Assembly: GCF_000296835.1 (NCBI RefSeq) | Contig: NZ_CAKE01000002.1 | Location: forward strand, 124,001-188,000 | DNA from: Lactobacillus hominis DSM 23910 = CRBIP 24.179 | GTDB taxonomy: Bacteria > Bacillota > Bacilli > Lactobacillales > Lactobacillaceae | Reading direction: 5' to 3' | DNA: 64,000 nt | Shown here: positions 42,443 through 51,439 of the stretch, piece after piece | How positions within the stretch are numbered: the first letter of the stretch is position 1 | How the letters are laid out: each line of letters starts with the position of its first letter | Program-made: the position numbers and the translations under genes | Notes under the pieces: model-generated | Database searches by the model: none | Told to the model about the DNA's origin: nothing | Seen by the model: the letters and a program-made list of their open reading frames with translations, nothing else

Positions 42443-44044
42443 CTATTTTTCTTCCCTAACTTTTTGATTAATCGCAATTAATTCAGCATCGATTTTTCTT
42501 AAAGAACTAGCTAAGGCATAACGATAAATAATAAACGAAATAATGGCAATCACAACAAAGTCCCAAGGATATTGAATCAAGTTAATGCCACCAAAGCCAA
42601 CGCTGCCTAAATAAGACATAATCGACATAAGAATCAAATATACAATAAGCCAAGCTGCATGTTTAAGCTCTTGTTTAAACGTTTTTTGTTTAAACTTAAT
42701 TTCGTAATAGAGATAAATCGGAATTCCTAAGGCAATTACAAAAATCACTTGAATTGTCGTTGGCCACATCGTCCAATAAATTGCTAAACTCGTCAAAATA
42801 AACGTAATTGGGGCTAACAACTTCATGTAATTTGGATGATATGGCCGCTCTAAATTAGGTGCTATTTTTCTAAGCGACATCACAGTAACGGGGCCAGTTA
42901 AATATGCAATTAATGTAGCCGCTGTAATAACTGTTGCAAGTAAGTTCCAATTTCTAAACACGCTAACTAAAATCATGGCCAAAACCAAGTCGGCTATCAT
43001 AGCAAAACGCGGTACTAAATAACGACGATTTATTCTTCCAAGCCACGCTGGTAAGTGCTTATTGTGCGTCATTGCAGCTAAAGCACGAGATGCTGTTGCC
43101 ACAAAAGCTACTCCTGTTCCAAATGGTGACACAAATGCATCTATGTAAAGCAAAACTACCAACCAATTAATTCCTAACAAAATGGCAATATCCGCAAACG
43201 GTGAACTAAAGTTAATTCCGTGCCAGCCTTTACTTGCAATCATACTTGGATCAACTGCACCAATAAAAGCCACTTGGAGCAAAACATAAATCGCTGCAGT
43301 AACCAGCATTGAAATCATTACCCCACGAATAATATTTTTGCGCGGATTATCTAACTCTCCTCCAATATTAATGACAGTTTGAAAGGCATCATAAGACATA
43401 ATAATGCCAGCACCACTAGCTGCTTCAAAAATTGCCCGACTTCCATAAGGCATAAAGCTATGAAAATCAGTGCCAAAATTGCTTGGATGAAAGCCTGAAA
43501 TAATCAGCATGACGATAGTTAAACTAGGCAACAAAACTTTAAAAACAGAAATCAAATTCGTAAAGTGCGTCATAATCTTTACCGACCAAAAATTAATCAA
43601 AGTAAAAATTAACATAAACAAAAAGACAACTGCCAAACCTTGCGTCGTAATATTGCCATTGCGCATAAAATGTTTAGTCCAATTAGCCCAACTCCATGGC
43701 CAAGAAGACATATATTGCACAGCTGCTACTGCTTCCATTGGAACTAGCGTAACAAGCGAAATCCAATTAGCCCATGCTGCAATAAATCCAAGTAATGGGC
43801 CGTGGCTATATTGAGCATACTTACTCATTCCGCCGCTTTCCGGAAAACTAGTTCCCAATTCTACGTAAGTCAAAGCAATTGCAATAATGATGACAGCCCC
43901 GATAATCCAGGACAAAATTGCCGCCGGACCTGCAATTCTTGCTGCAGATCCTGAGCCAAACAACCAGCCTGAACCAATCAATGAGTTAAGCGCCAGCATT
44001 ACTGCTGAAAATAAACTAATTTTATGAACTTTATTTTTCTTCAC
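42443..44044 (-). CDS. APC-superfamily amino acid permease
   Basis: The product is a 533-residue polytopic membrane protein with about 12-14 hydrophobic segments. SAVMLALNSLIGSGWLFGSG at the start is the conserved first helix of APC transporters, and ELGTSFPESGGMSKYAQYSHG matches the second. Substrate cannot be read from the sequence. It starts 26 bases after the ABC ATPase gene, so it is probably the fourth gene of the attenuator-controlled operon and may carry the same amino acid (Trp or another aromatic). I choose the GTG at 44044, eight bases after GAGGA. Two earlier GTGs (44059, 44050) are alternatives. Confidence 0.8.
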   Translation of the reverse strand: MKKNKVHKISLFSAVMLALNSLIGSGWLFGSGSAARIAGPAAILSWIIGAVIIIAIALTYVELGTSFPESGGMSKYAQYSHGPLLGFIAAWANWISLVTLVPMEAVAAVQYMSSWPWSWANWTKHFMRNGNITTQGLAVVFLFMLIFTLINFWSVKIMTHFTNLISVFKVLLPSLTIVMLIISGFHPSNFGTDFHSFMPYGSRAIFEAASGAGIIMSYDAFQTVINIGGELDNPRKNIIRGVMISMLVTAAIYVLLQVAFIGAVDPSMIASKGWHGINFSSPFADIAILLGINWLVVLLYIDAFVSPFGTGVAFVATASRALAAMTHNKHLPAWLGRINRRYLVPRFAMIADLVLAMILVSVFRNWNLLATVITAATLIAYLTGPVTVMSLRKIAPNLERPYHPNYMKLLAPITFILTSLAIYWTMWPTTIQVIFVIALGIPIYLYYEIKFKQKTFKQELKHAAWLIVYLILMSIMSYLGSVGFGGINLIQYPWDFVVIAIISFIIYRYALASSLRKIDAELIAINQKVREEK

Positions 44045-44070
44045 TCTCACATTCCTCACATTAACTATTT

Positions 44071-44832
44071 TTATTCAAAAAAGTTATATAAATCAGAAAC
44101 TTGTAGCTTTTCCTTTTCTTCTTGATTAATATCTGCTTTTACTTTTCCATCTTTTAATACTAACAAGCGATTACCATACTTTAAGGCATCTTCCATATGG
44201 TGGGTAATCATTAAAGCTGTTAAATGATCTTGCTTTATCTTTTGATCAGTAACATTTAACAAATTTTGGCTAGTATGCGGATCTAGTGCAGCCGTATGTT
44301 CATCCAAAAGTAAGATATCTGGTCTTTTAATTGTGGCCATTAAAAAGCTTAAAGCCTGTCTTTGACCGCCGGAAAGTCCTGATACAAAAGTATTCATCCT
44401 ATTTTCTAAGCCATTATTCATGCTCTTGGCTAGTTCAATAAATTCAGGAATTTTCGGCTTTAATTTTCGCAAAGTAAGCGGCTTACGCATCCCTCGCTTA
44501 GTTGCTAGCAATAAATTTTCAGCCACTGTCATTCTGGGAGCTGTCCCAAGTTTTGGATCTTGAAAGACTCTGGCAATAAATTGCGTTCTTTTTTCTTCAT
44601 TCCATTTAGTAATGTCTGCGCCATTATGCATAATACTGCCACTAGACGGGCGCAGATTGCCAGCAATTGTGCTTAATAAAGTAGATTTACCAGCACCATT
44701 AGTTCCGATAATTGTAATAAAATCGCCAACGTTAATCTTTAAGTTAATACCTTTTAAAATCGGAATCACTTGTCCATCTGCGCTCTTAACCGTAGTTTTG
44801 ACATCTTTAAGCTCTAAAATCGGTTCAGTCAT
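44071..44832 (-). CDS. trpZ: ABC transporter ATP-binding protein (TrpZ-like)
   Basis: The 253-residue cytoplasmic ATPase has Walker A GTNGAGKST near residue 43, signature LSGGQRQALSF near 150 and Walker B ILLLDEHTAALDP. It overlaps the permease gene by eight bases and completes an importer of the PF04392 type. The name follows the predicted tryptophan system trpXYZ of other Firmicutes. Specificity here rests on the Trp codon in the leader, so it is inference. Confidence 0.8.
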   Translation of the reverse strand: MTEPILELKDVKTTVKSADGQVIPILKGINLKINVGDFITIIGTNGAGKSTLLSTIAGNLRPSSGSIMHNGADITKWNEEKRTQFIARVFQDPKLGTAPRMTVAENLLLATKRGMRKPLTLRKLKPKIPEFIELAKSMNNGLENRMNTFVSGLSGGQRQALSFLMATIKRPDILLLDEHTAALDPHTSQNLLNVTDQKIKQDHLTALMITHHMEDALKYGNRLLVLKDGKVKADINQEEKEKLQVSDLYNFFE

Positions 44833-45724
44833 GCTTTTTTATTCCCTTCATAATCGGTCTTTTAATATCTAGCACTTTTTCCAGTTGCGGAAGCATCATA
44901 CAAATTGCTAAAACAATTGATGAAATTAGGTTCAAATCATTAGCAGAAAAACCTAGTTGCAAAACTGCCAATAAAATCAAACGATAAATAATACTCCCGA
45001 CGCTAACGGCCACTAAACGCTGATTTAATGTTAATTCGCCAAACGCTACTTCGCCAATAATTATGGAAGCTAAAGCAATAACAATCGTCCCAATTCCCAT
45101 ATTAATATCAGCATAACCATTATTTTGCGCTATCAATGCGCCACATAAAGCCACAATACCGTTAGAAAGCATTAAGCCAACAATTACCATAGAATCAGTG
45201 TGAACACCAAGCGATCTGGCCATAATTGGATTATCGCCTGTTGCAATAAATGCTTGTCCATAATCCGTATTTAAGAAAAATACCAATAATAAAGTAATAA
45301 CTGCAACAATCAAAAGCCCTAACGCAACGCTATCAAAATATTGCGGCATGCTTCTCAAAAATGGATTCGAAAACAAAGTCTTTTTGCCTAATAAAGAAAC
45401 ATTTGATCCGCCCATTATGCGCAAATTAATCGAATAAATTGCTGTCATGGTCAAAATTCCCGCTAATAAAATGGGGATTTTTCCCTTTGTATAAAGAAGG
45501 CCTGTAATTAAGCCAGCTAGCATCCCGCTGGCTAGTGCAATGATAGTGGCTAAACCTGGATCCATTTTTTGTGAAATACAAGATACAGCAACTGCAGCTC
45601 CTAAAGGAAATGTTCCTTCCACAGTCATATCCGCAAAATTCAAAATTCTAAAAGTTAAGTACAGCCCTAAGCCTAAAAGTGCCCATAATAAACCTTGCCC
45701 AATAGCTGAAACTATTAAATTCAT
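44825..45724 (-). CDS. trpY: ABC transporter permease (TrpY-like)
   Basis: The 299-residue product is a BPD_transp_2-type permease with about eight or nine membrane helices (for example residues 4-23, 33-50, 57-78, 125-150). The GLYLTFRILNFADMTVEGTFPLGAA start is typical of the family paired with PF04392 binding proteins. Its ATG overlaps the binding-protein stop as ATGA (45724-45721), so translation is coupled. Confidence 0.85.
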   Translation of the reverse strand: MNLIVSAIGQGLLWALLGLGLYLTFRILNFADMTVEGTFPLGAAVAVSCISQKMDPGLATIIALASGMLAGLITGLLYTKGKIPILLAGILTMTAIYSINLRIMGGSNVSLLGKKTLFSNPFLRSMPQYFDSVALGLLIVAVITLLLVFFLNTDYGQAFIATGDNPIMARSLGVHTDSMVIVGLMLSNGIVALCGALIAQNNGYADINMGIGTIVIALASIIIGEVAFGELTLNQRLVAVSVGSIIYRLILLAVLQLGFSANDLNLISSIVLAICMMLPQLEKVLDIKRPIMKGIKKHD

Positions 45725-46713
45725 CGATAAATCACTCCTTGCTTTTCACATTGCTGCATAAAGTTTTCTGGAACATGGATATTTAACTTTCGTGCTTGCT
45801 TGAGATTTACCACAGGTTGACCTTTTTGAACCCGTTTAATTGCAAGTGAGCTAACCTTTCTACCATGTAAAATATCGACCGTCATATCTGCTGTTAATTT
45901 TCCTAATTCATATTGATTGACGCTATAGGTAGCTAAACCGCCTTGCTTAACCATATTAGCTGCCGCTGGAAAAATAGGCTTACCAGCTGCATTAGCATTT
46001 TTAACTAAAGTTTGAATTGCTCCAGCAATCGTATTATCAGTCGGCACAATAACTGCGTCTACTTGACTAAACATTTGCTCGGAAACTTGATTTAAGTCGT
46101 TGCTGTTGGCAATTGAAAAAGCCTTTAAATGAATATGCTGCTTTTTACATTCATGTTCAATTTCGTGAAAACCAGAAACTGCTGACATATCACTAGAAGT
46201 GTAAATTACCCCTAAAGTCTTTAAATCAGGCATAAATTCTTTGATTAAATGTAGCTGCTGTTTAATTGGCGCTGCATCAGATACTCCCGTGACGTTAGAA
46301 TTGGGATGTTTAAGATTTTTAACTAAACCGCTAGCTTTTGGATCCGTCACTGCACCTAGTACAATCGGAATATCGCTTGTGGCATTTGCTAGAGCTTGCC
46401 CTGCTGGAGTTGTAATTCCAACTAACACTTTACTGTGATTATCAATTAACCGAGTCGCCATTGTCCGTAAATTACTTTGATCGTTGTTGGCATTTTGATA
46501 ATCGATTTTTATATTTTGACCATTACGATAGCCTTTTTGCTTTAATCCATCTAAAAAGCCATCGTAAATTTCATCTAAAGATGGGTGGTGCATTAGTGTT
46601 AAAACACCTACTTCAGGAATTTTTGACTGGCTTTTTTGATTTTGATCCTCTTTAAAAAATGCAACTGCTAAAAAAATTGCAATTATCGCAATTAAGCCGT
46701 ACATTCGCTTCAT
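45721..46713 (-). CDS. trpX: ABC transporter substrate-binding protein (PF04392, TrpX-like)
   Basis: This is the extracellular binding component of the importer. The ATG at 46713 with TTTGGAGG upstream gives 330 residues. An uncleaved anchor or signal (residues ~4-20, GLIAIIAIFLAVAFF) has no lipobox cysteine. The PF04392 core follows: VGVLTLMHHPSLDEIYDGFLDGL, PIVLGAVTDPKASGLVKNL and DAVIVPTDNTIAGAIQTLV. Longer frames run into the attenuator and are rejected. Homologues are usually annotated as Trp- or Tyr-type transporters. Confidence 0.85.
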   Translation of the reverse strand: MKRMYGLIAIIAIFLAVAFFKEDQNQKSQSKIPEVGVLTLMHHPSLDEIYDGFLDGLKQKGYRNGQNIKIDYQNANNDQSNLRTMATRLIDNHSKVLVGITTPAGQALANATSDIPIVLGAVTDPKASGLVKNLKHPNSNVTGVSDAAPIKQQLHLIKEFMPDLKTLGVIYTSSDMSAVSGFHEIEHECKKQHIHLKAFSIANSNDLNQVSEQMFSQVDAVIVPTDNTIAGAIQTLVKNANAAGKPIFPAAANMVKQGGLATYSVNQYELGKLTADMTVDILHGRKVSSLAIKRVQKGQPVVNLKQARKLNIHVPENFMQQCEKQGVIYR

Positions 46714-46728
46714 ATTTTTCCTCCAAAC

Positions 46729-46946
46729 AAAAATAGGGACCTGCATGAAGGTCCCTACTAGCTTGTTTAAAGAAAAAGACCTACATGTTTCTTCCATGCA
46801 GGTCACACCAAAATACACAACCGGCACAGATACAATCTGAAAACTTCAGGTTGTATCTACTGCTCACAACCTGATTACCGGCTAGGCCAACGTTTATTAA
46901 CAAAGAAAGCTTGTGTATTCATAATTACTACTCCTAAAAAATTATT
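46729..46946 (-). promoter_or_regulatory. attenuator leader of the trpXYZ operon with tandem terminators
   Basis: After the leader peptide the RNA can form either CAGGTTGT/ACAACCTG (46873-46866 with 46854-46847) or the longer AGATACAACCTGAA/TTCAGATTGTATCT (46858-46845 with 46841-46828, one mismatch); they share a strand. Two intrinsic terminators follow: GACCTGCATG/CATGTAGGTC plus TTTTTCTTT (46804-46769) and TAGGGACCT/AGGTCCCTA plus TTTTT (46757-46729). The first terminator's 5' arm is also perfectly complementary to 46747-46738 in the second. AATACACAA in the peptide (46919-46911) complements TTGTGTATT (46820-46812). The T-box AGGGTGGTACCGCG element is not seen. Confidence 0.75.
46875..46922 (-). 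CDS. 15-residue leader peptide with a single Trp codon
   Basis: Minus-strand ATG at 46922, preceded by TTTAGGAG at a good distance, encodes MNTQAFFVNKRWPSR and then TAA. One Trp codon followed by Pro lies three codons before the end. The first regulatory hairpin begins two bases after the stop, so a ribosome paused at Trp or at the stop would cover it differently. This is the layout of a transcription-attenuation peptide. Expression is not proven. Confidence 0.65.
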   Translation of the reverse strand: MNTQAFFVNKRWPSR

Positions 46947-46952
46947 ACCATA

Positions 46953-46981
46953 AGTATAAATAGAGTTTTTTTATCTGTCAA
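46953..46981 (-). promoter_or_regulatory. promoter of the trpXYZ operon
   Basis: TTGACA (46981-46976) and TATACT (46958-46953) on the minus strand with 17-base spacing. Back to back with the pepD promoter. Confidence 0.88.
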
Positions 46982-46987
46982 ACTTTT

Positions 46988-47017
46988 TTGGCATAAATGC
47001 TAATTTTTTCATACAAT
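46988..47017 (+). promoter_or_regulatory. promoter of the dipeptidase gene
   Basis: TTGGCA (46988-46993) and TACAAT (47012-47017), spacing 18, 35 bases before the gene. Divergent from the trpX promoter. Confidence 0.7.
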
Positions 47018-47052
47018 GTAGATATAGAATTTAAGAAAGGACCACATAATTT

Positions 47053-48468
47053 ATGAAACAAACCGAATGTACCACAATTTTAGTTGGTAAAAAAGCAACT
47101 ATCGATGGCTCAACTATGATTGCTCGTAGTGAAGACGGCGGACGCACTATTATTCCTGAACGCTTTGATGTAGTTATGCCAGGCGATCAACCTAAACATT
47201 ACGAAAGCGTCATCAGCCACCAAAAAATTGACGATGCCGATCTTTTAGAAAATCCACTTCGTTATACTAGCGCCCCTGATGCATCTGGTAAAAATGGTAT
47301 CTGGGCTGCTGCTGGTATTAATTCAGACAACGTAGCCATGACCGCTACCGAAACAATTACAACCAATTCTCGCATCCAAGGAATCGATCCATTACTTGAA
47401 GAAGGCGGGTTAGGTGAGGAAGATTTTGTTACTTTAACTTTACCTTATATCCACAATGCTCGCGAAGGCGTTATGCGCGTAGGTTACTTATTAGAAAAAT
47501 ACGGCACTTACGAAATGAACGGGATGGCCTTTTGCGATAAAGATGAAATTTGGTATTTAGAAACTATCGGTGGTCATCACTGGGCTGCGCGTCGCATCCC
47601 TGATGATGCATATGTTATCGCCCCTAACCGTTTGAACATTGATGAATTCAAATTTGACGATCCAGACTTTATTGCAAGTCAAGATTTAGAAAATTTAATT
47701 GCAGAATATCATTTAAATCCTGATCTTAACGGCTATAATTTGCGTCATATTTTTGGTTCATCAACTATCAAAGACGCTCACTACAATAATCCACGTGCTT
47801 GGTATATCCACAACTTCTTTGATCCTGATTTTGGTGGCGATCCTAGCGACCAAGACCAACCATTTATCTGCCATGCAAACCGTAAAATCAGTATTGAAGA
47901 TATTAAGTGGGCTGAAAGTTCTCACTACCAAGACACTCCTTTCGACGCTTACGGTGATCAAGGTACACCTGAACAAAAAAAGACTTTTCGTCCAATTGGT
48001 ATTAACAGAAACTTTGAAACTCACATTTTACAAATTAGAAATGATGTTCCAGAAAAAATTGCTGGCGTTCAATGGTTAGCATTTGGACCAAATACCTTTA
48101 ATAGTATGGTGCCATTTTACACTAATATCACTACTACTCCAGCTAGTTTTCAAACTGGACCTAAATTTGATTTAAATAAGATTTTTTGGCTAAATAAATT
48201 AACTGCTCAATTGGGTGACACAAATTTCCGCGTTTACGGCGAACTAGAAGCTGACTTTGAGCAAAAGAGCTTGGCTCAATGCCACAAGATCCAACATGAA
48301 ACTGACAAAGAAGCTGAAAATTATTCTGGCGATGAACTTCAAGATAAACTTAATGAAGCAAATCAAAAGATGGCTAACACTGTCTACAATAATACTGTTG
48401 AATTATTAGGAAACATGGTCAATGAGGGCCACAGTTTAATGACCTTAAAATATGACTTATTAGACTAA
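47053..48468 (+). CDS. pepD: C69-family dipeptidase
   Basis: C69 dipeptidases are cytoplasmic N-terminal-nucleophile hydrolases that split a range of dipeptides, part of the peptide-based amino acid supply of lactobacilli. The 471-residue product begins MKQTECTTILVGKKATIDGS; Cys6 would become the nucleophile after loss of the pentapeptide. SEDGGRTIIPERF and EIWYLETIGGHHWAARRIPDD are typical. AAAGGACC precedes the ATG. Its divergent neighbour is the amino acid importer. Confidence 0.93.
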   Translation: MKQTECTTILVGKKATIDGSTMIARSEDGGRTIIPERFDVVMPGDQPKHYESVISHQKIDDADLLENPLRYTSAPDASGKNGIWAAAGINSDNVAMTATETITTNSRIQGIDPLLEEGGLGEEDFVTLTLPYIHNAREGVMRVGYLLEKYGTYEMNGMAFCDKDEIWYLETIGGHHWAARRIPDDAYVIAPNRLNIDEFKFDDPDFIASQDLENLIAEYHLNPDLNGYNLRHIFGSSTIKDAHYNNPRAWYIHNFFDPDFGGDPSDQDQPFICHANRKISIEDIKWAESSHYQDTPFDAYGDQGTPEQKKTFRPIGINRNFETHILQIRNDVPEKIAGVQWLAFGPNTFNSMVPFYTNITTTPASFQTGPKFDLNKIFWLNKLTAQLGDTNFRVYGELEADFEQKSLAQCHKIQHETDKEAENYSGDELQDKLNEANQKMANTVYNNTVELLGNMVNEGHSLMTLKYDLLD

Positions 48469-48485
48469 TATTCAGTCAAATAACA

Positions 48486-48535
48486 AAAAGAAACTACTAG
48501 TTTTGATAATTTCAAACTGGTAGTTTCTTTTTATA
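48486..48535 (+). terminator. pepD terminator
   Basis: AAAGAAACTAC.AGTTT pairs with AAACT.GTAGTTTCTTT (one mismatch), followed by T's. Confidence 0.85.
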
Positions 48536-48546
48536 AGCATATATTT

Positions 48547-48575
48547 TTGCAAGTTTGTATAGTTTTAAATATAAT
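48547..48575 (+). promoter_or_regulatory. promoter of the P-type ATPase gene
   Basis: TTGCAA (48547-48552) and TATAAT (48570-48575), spacing 17, about 40 bases before the start codon. Confidence 0.75.
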
Positions 48576-48616
48576 AAAAATTATCTCAAGAATAAGAAAG
48601 GAGTGATATATCCTTT

Positions 48617-51268
48617 ATGGATAATCACAGGTCACAGCTGTGGCATAGCCAAGAAATCGCTGCAGCTTATCAAAATTTAAACTCAAGTCAAACCGGCTTA
48701 AGCCAAACAGAAGCTAAAAAGCGTTTAAAAGCTTTAGGCTATAACGAATTAAAACAGCATCCACCTAAATCGTTATCGGCACTGCTCAAAGAGCAAATCT
48801 GGGATCCCATGATTTTTATATTATTTGCGGCTAGCGTTACTAGCGCTTTATTAAATGAATGGGTCGAATCCGTCGTCATTTTTTTAATTATTGTTGTAAA
48901 TGCCCTAATTGGTATTATTCAAGAAAAAAAGGCACAAAGTTCACTTGATGCTTTAAAAAATATTGCTGCTCCACAAGCAAGAGTTCTTCGCAAGCATTTG
49001 CAAATAATTCCAGCAAGAGAGTTAGTAATTGGCGATATTGTTGAATTAAGACAAGGCGACATGGTGCCAGCTGATCTTAGATTAATTGAAAGTGCAAATT
49101 TGCAAGTCCAAGAAGCGCCATTAACTGGTGAAGCAATGGCAGTAGATAAAAAAGCTGACATGCTTTTGACTCAAGATAGCGCTCTAGCAGACCAAATAAA
49201 CATGGCTTTTGCTTCATCAACTGTCACTAATGGTCGCGCTAAAGGAATTGTAGTTGCTAGCGGTATGGATACCCAAGTTGGTAAAATTGCTCGCTTACTT
49301 GATAACCAAGATAATATTGAAACACCGTTAAAGAAGAAACTAAATAGCGTTGGCAAAATATTAACTGTGATTGGCTTGATCGTCTGTTTTGCAATATTGG
49401 GAATTGGAATTGTTTATGGCAGACCAATTTTACCGCAATTTTTAGTAGCTATTTCTTTAGCTATTTCAATCATTCCAGAAGGTTTACCTGCTAGTGCAAG
49501 TATTGTCATGGCCCTATCTGTTAAGCGTATGGCTAAACAAAATGCCTTGATCAAAAAATTACCAGCAGTAGAAACCTTAGGCAATGCTACAGTAATTTGC
49601 AGTGATAAAACTGGTACTTTAACGCAAAATAAGATGACCCTCACGCACCTAGCAGTCGACCATGATTTTTCCCGTCAAACTTTGCAAAGTATCGATAAAT
49701 TAAAACAAAATACTGCTAGTAAAGAACTAGCGCTTGCAGCAAGCTTATGTAATGATGCTAGCTTTGATAATCAGCATGAAAAAATAATTGGCGATCCTAC
49801 TGAAGCTGCACTTTTAAGCTTAACCAAGCAATTAAAACTTGATCTGGCAAAACTTAGAAAACAATATCGGCGGATTGGCGAAAAGCCATTTGATTCAAAA
49901 CGCAAACTTATGACAACAGTCCATCAAGTTAATAAACAAAAAGTTGCTTATACCAAAGGAGCGCTTGATGAACTACTTTCTCGTTGCGACAAAATCTTAA
50001 TTGACAATCAAGAAATTGAATTAACTGCAGATAAAAAAGCGCAAATTTTAGCATTAAATGAACTAATGGCTAATAAAGCATTGCGCGTTCTAGGTTTTGC
50101 TAAGCGTGCCTTATCTGATTATCCTAAAGACTACAAATTAGAACAAAACTTAACTTTCATCGGAATCGTTGGGCTTATCGATCCACCTCGACTTGAGGCT
50201 TTCGATGCTGTAAAAACCTGCCAAAAAGCTGGTATTAAAACAATCATGATTACTGGCGATCACAAATTAACAGCCATTGCTATTGCGAAGAAATTACATA
50301 TTTTTCAAGATGGCGATTTAGCAATTTCTGGTCAAGAACTAAACAAGATGACTGATTTAGAGCTAGATAAAGCAGCTAAAAAGATCACAGTTTTTGCACG
50401 AGTATCGCCAAGTGATAAATTACGAATCATTGAAAGTTTAAAACGTAGCCAAGAAGTCGTCGCAATGACTGGAGACGGCGTCAACGATTCACCAGCTTTA
50501 AAAGCAGCCCATATCGGAATTGCTATGGGAAAAAACGGGACAGATGTTGCTAAGCAAGCTTCAGATATGATCTTGCTTGATGATAGCTTTAGTACTATTG
50601 TTAGTGCTATTAAAGAAGGTAGACGCGTTTATCGCAATATTCAAAAAATAATCCATTTCTTATTAGTTGGAAATATTGCTGAAATTTTATCATTAACAAT
50701 AGCTACCATTTTTAATTGGGATGCACCGCTGCTCGCCCTCCATATCCTTTGGGTAAACTTAGCTACTGCTACTTTGCCTGCTTTAGCTTTAGGCGTAGAT
50801 CCAGCTACAAAAAATATCATGCAGTTTAAACCTGTAAAATCAGGTACTTTATTTGAAAAAGACTATGTTAAGCAGATTCTTTCTCAAGGTATTTTTGTGG
50901 CCTTCCTAACCTTAAGCGCCTTCGGGATTGGCTCAATGCAAAATTACGCTACCGGGCAAACAATGGCGTTTGCAGTTTTAGCATTGTGTCAAATTTTACG
51001 TAGCTTTAGCCTGCATTCCAATGTTGAGGCCATAAGCAAAAGCAGTCTTTTGCAAAATCCATGGTTAATTATTTCGTCTTTAATTTCCACCATTTTTATG
51101 GGAATAATTTTATTTACACTACAATTGCAAACTCTCTTTCACCTAACTTCACTTAGTCTTTTTAATTGGCTAACTATTTTAGCTTTAGCTAGCTTTTCTA
51201 TGATTCATGTGGAATTAGGAAAGATACAAAAAAGAATGCGATTAAAACAAAAGATAGTCATCGACTAA
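48617..51268 (+). CDS. cation-transporting P-type ATPase (Ca2+/PMR1-like)
   Basis: The 883-residue membrane pump has an N-terminal cation-ATPase domain, helices M1-M2 (~55-95), and the actuator domain with PLTGEAMAV (the usual TGES is TGEA here). M4 carries IPEGLPASASIVMAL, which fits Ca2+-type pumps. The phosphorylation site is CSDKTGTLTQNK near 332, the hinge TGDGVNDSPALKAAHIGIAMG near 620, and a C-terminal membrane bundle follows. Calcium or manganese export is the likely role. Monocistronic, between pepD and an orphan RelE-like gene. Confidence 0.9.
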   Translation: MDNHRSQLWHSQEIAAAYQNLNSSQTGLSQTEAKKRLKALGYNELKQHPPKSLSALLKEQIWDPMIFILFAASVTSALLNEWVESVVIFLIIVVNALIGIIQEKKAQSSLDALKNIAAPQARVLRKHLQIIPARELVIGDIVELRQGDMVPADLRLIESANLQVQEAPLTGEAMAVDKKADMLLTQDSALADQINMAFASSTVTNGRAKGIVVASGMDTQVGKIARLLDNQDNIETPLKKKLNSVGKILTVIGLIVCFAILGIGIVYGRPILPQFLVAISLAISIIPEGLPASASIVMALSVKRMAKQNALIKKLPAVETLGNATVICSDKTGTLTQNKMTLTHLAVDHDFSRQTLQSIDKLKQNTASKELALAASLCNDASFDNQHEKIIGDPTEAALLSLTKQLKLDLAKLRKQYRRIGEKPFDSKRKLMTTVHQVNKQKVAYTKGALDELLSRCDKILIDNQEIELTADKKAQILALNELMANKALRVLGFAKRALSDYPKDYKLEQNLTFIGIVGLIDPPRLEAFDAVKTCQKAGIKTIMITGDHKLTAIAIAKKLHIFQDGDLAISGQELNKMTDLELDKAAKKITVFARVSPSDKLRIIESLKRSQEVVAMTGDGVNDSPALKAAHIGIAMGKNGTDVAKQASDMILLDDSFSTIVSAIKEGRRVYRNIQKIIHFLLVGNIAEILSLTIATIFNWDAPLLALHILWVNLATATLPALALGVDPATKNIMQFKPVKSGTLFEKDYVKQILSQGIFVAFLTLSAFGIGSMQNYATGQTMAFAVLALCQILRSFSLHSNVEAISKSSLLQNPWLIISSLISTIFMGIILFTLQLQTLFHLTSLSLFNWLTILALASFSMIHVELGKIQKRMRLKQKIVID

Positions 51269-51282
51269 GGATAAAAAATGCT

Positions 51283-51325
51283 AACCACCTCAGACTAGAA
51301 AACAGACCTGAGGTGGTTTTTATTT
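51283..51325 (+). terminator. terminator of the P-type ATPase gene
   Basis: AACCACCTCAG/CTGAGGTGGTT, 11-bp stem with a 14-base loop, followed by TTTTATTT. Confidence 0.88.
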
Positions 51326-51439
51326 ACTTATTTTCCAAATATAATTTATTGCTACGAGGAAACTCAATTTTTTGTAACTTCTTTAGCCTTTTCAAAACTT
51401 CTTCATTAAAATAGAAACTAAAGAGAGCGTGAAATATCA

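Noticed and set aside
46714-46827. N-terminal extension of the substrate-binding protein
   Set aside because: The extra codons run through both attenuator terminators. The ATG at 46713 has a strong ribosome binding site and gives a proper signal anchor.
46729-46946. T-box riboswitch for the trpXYZ operon
   Set aside because: Expected from homologous operons, but I find neither the AGGGTGGTACCGCG antiterminator element nor a stem I. The leader peptide model fits better.
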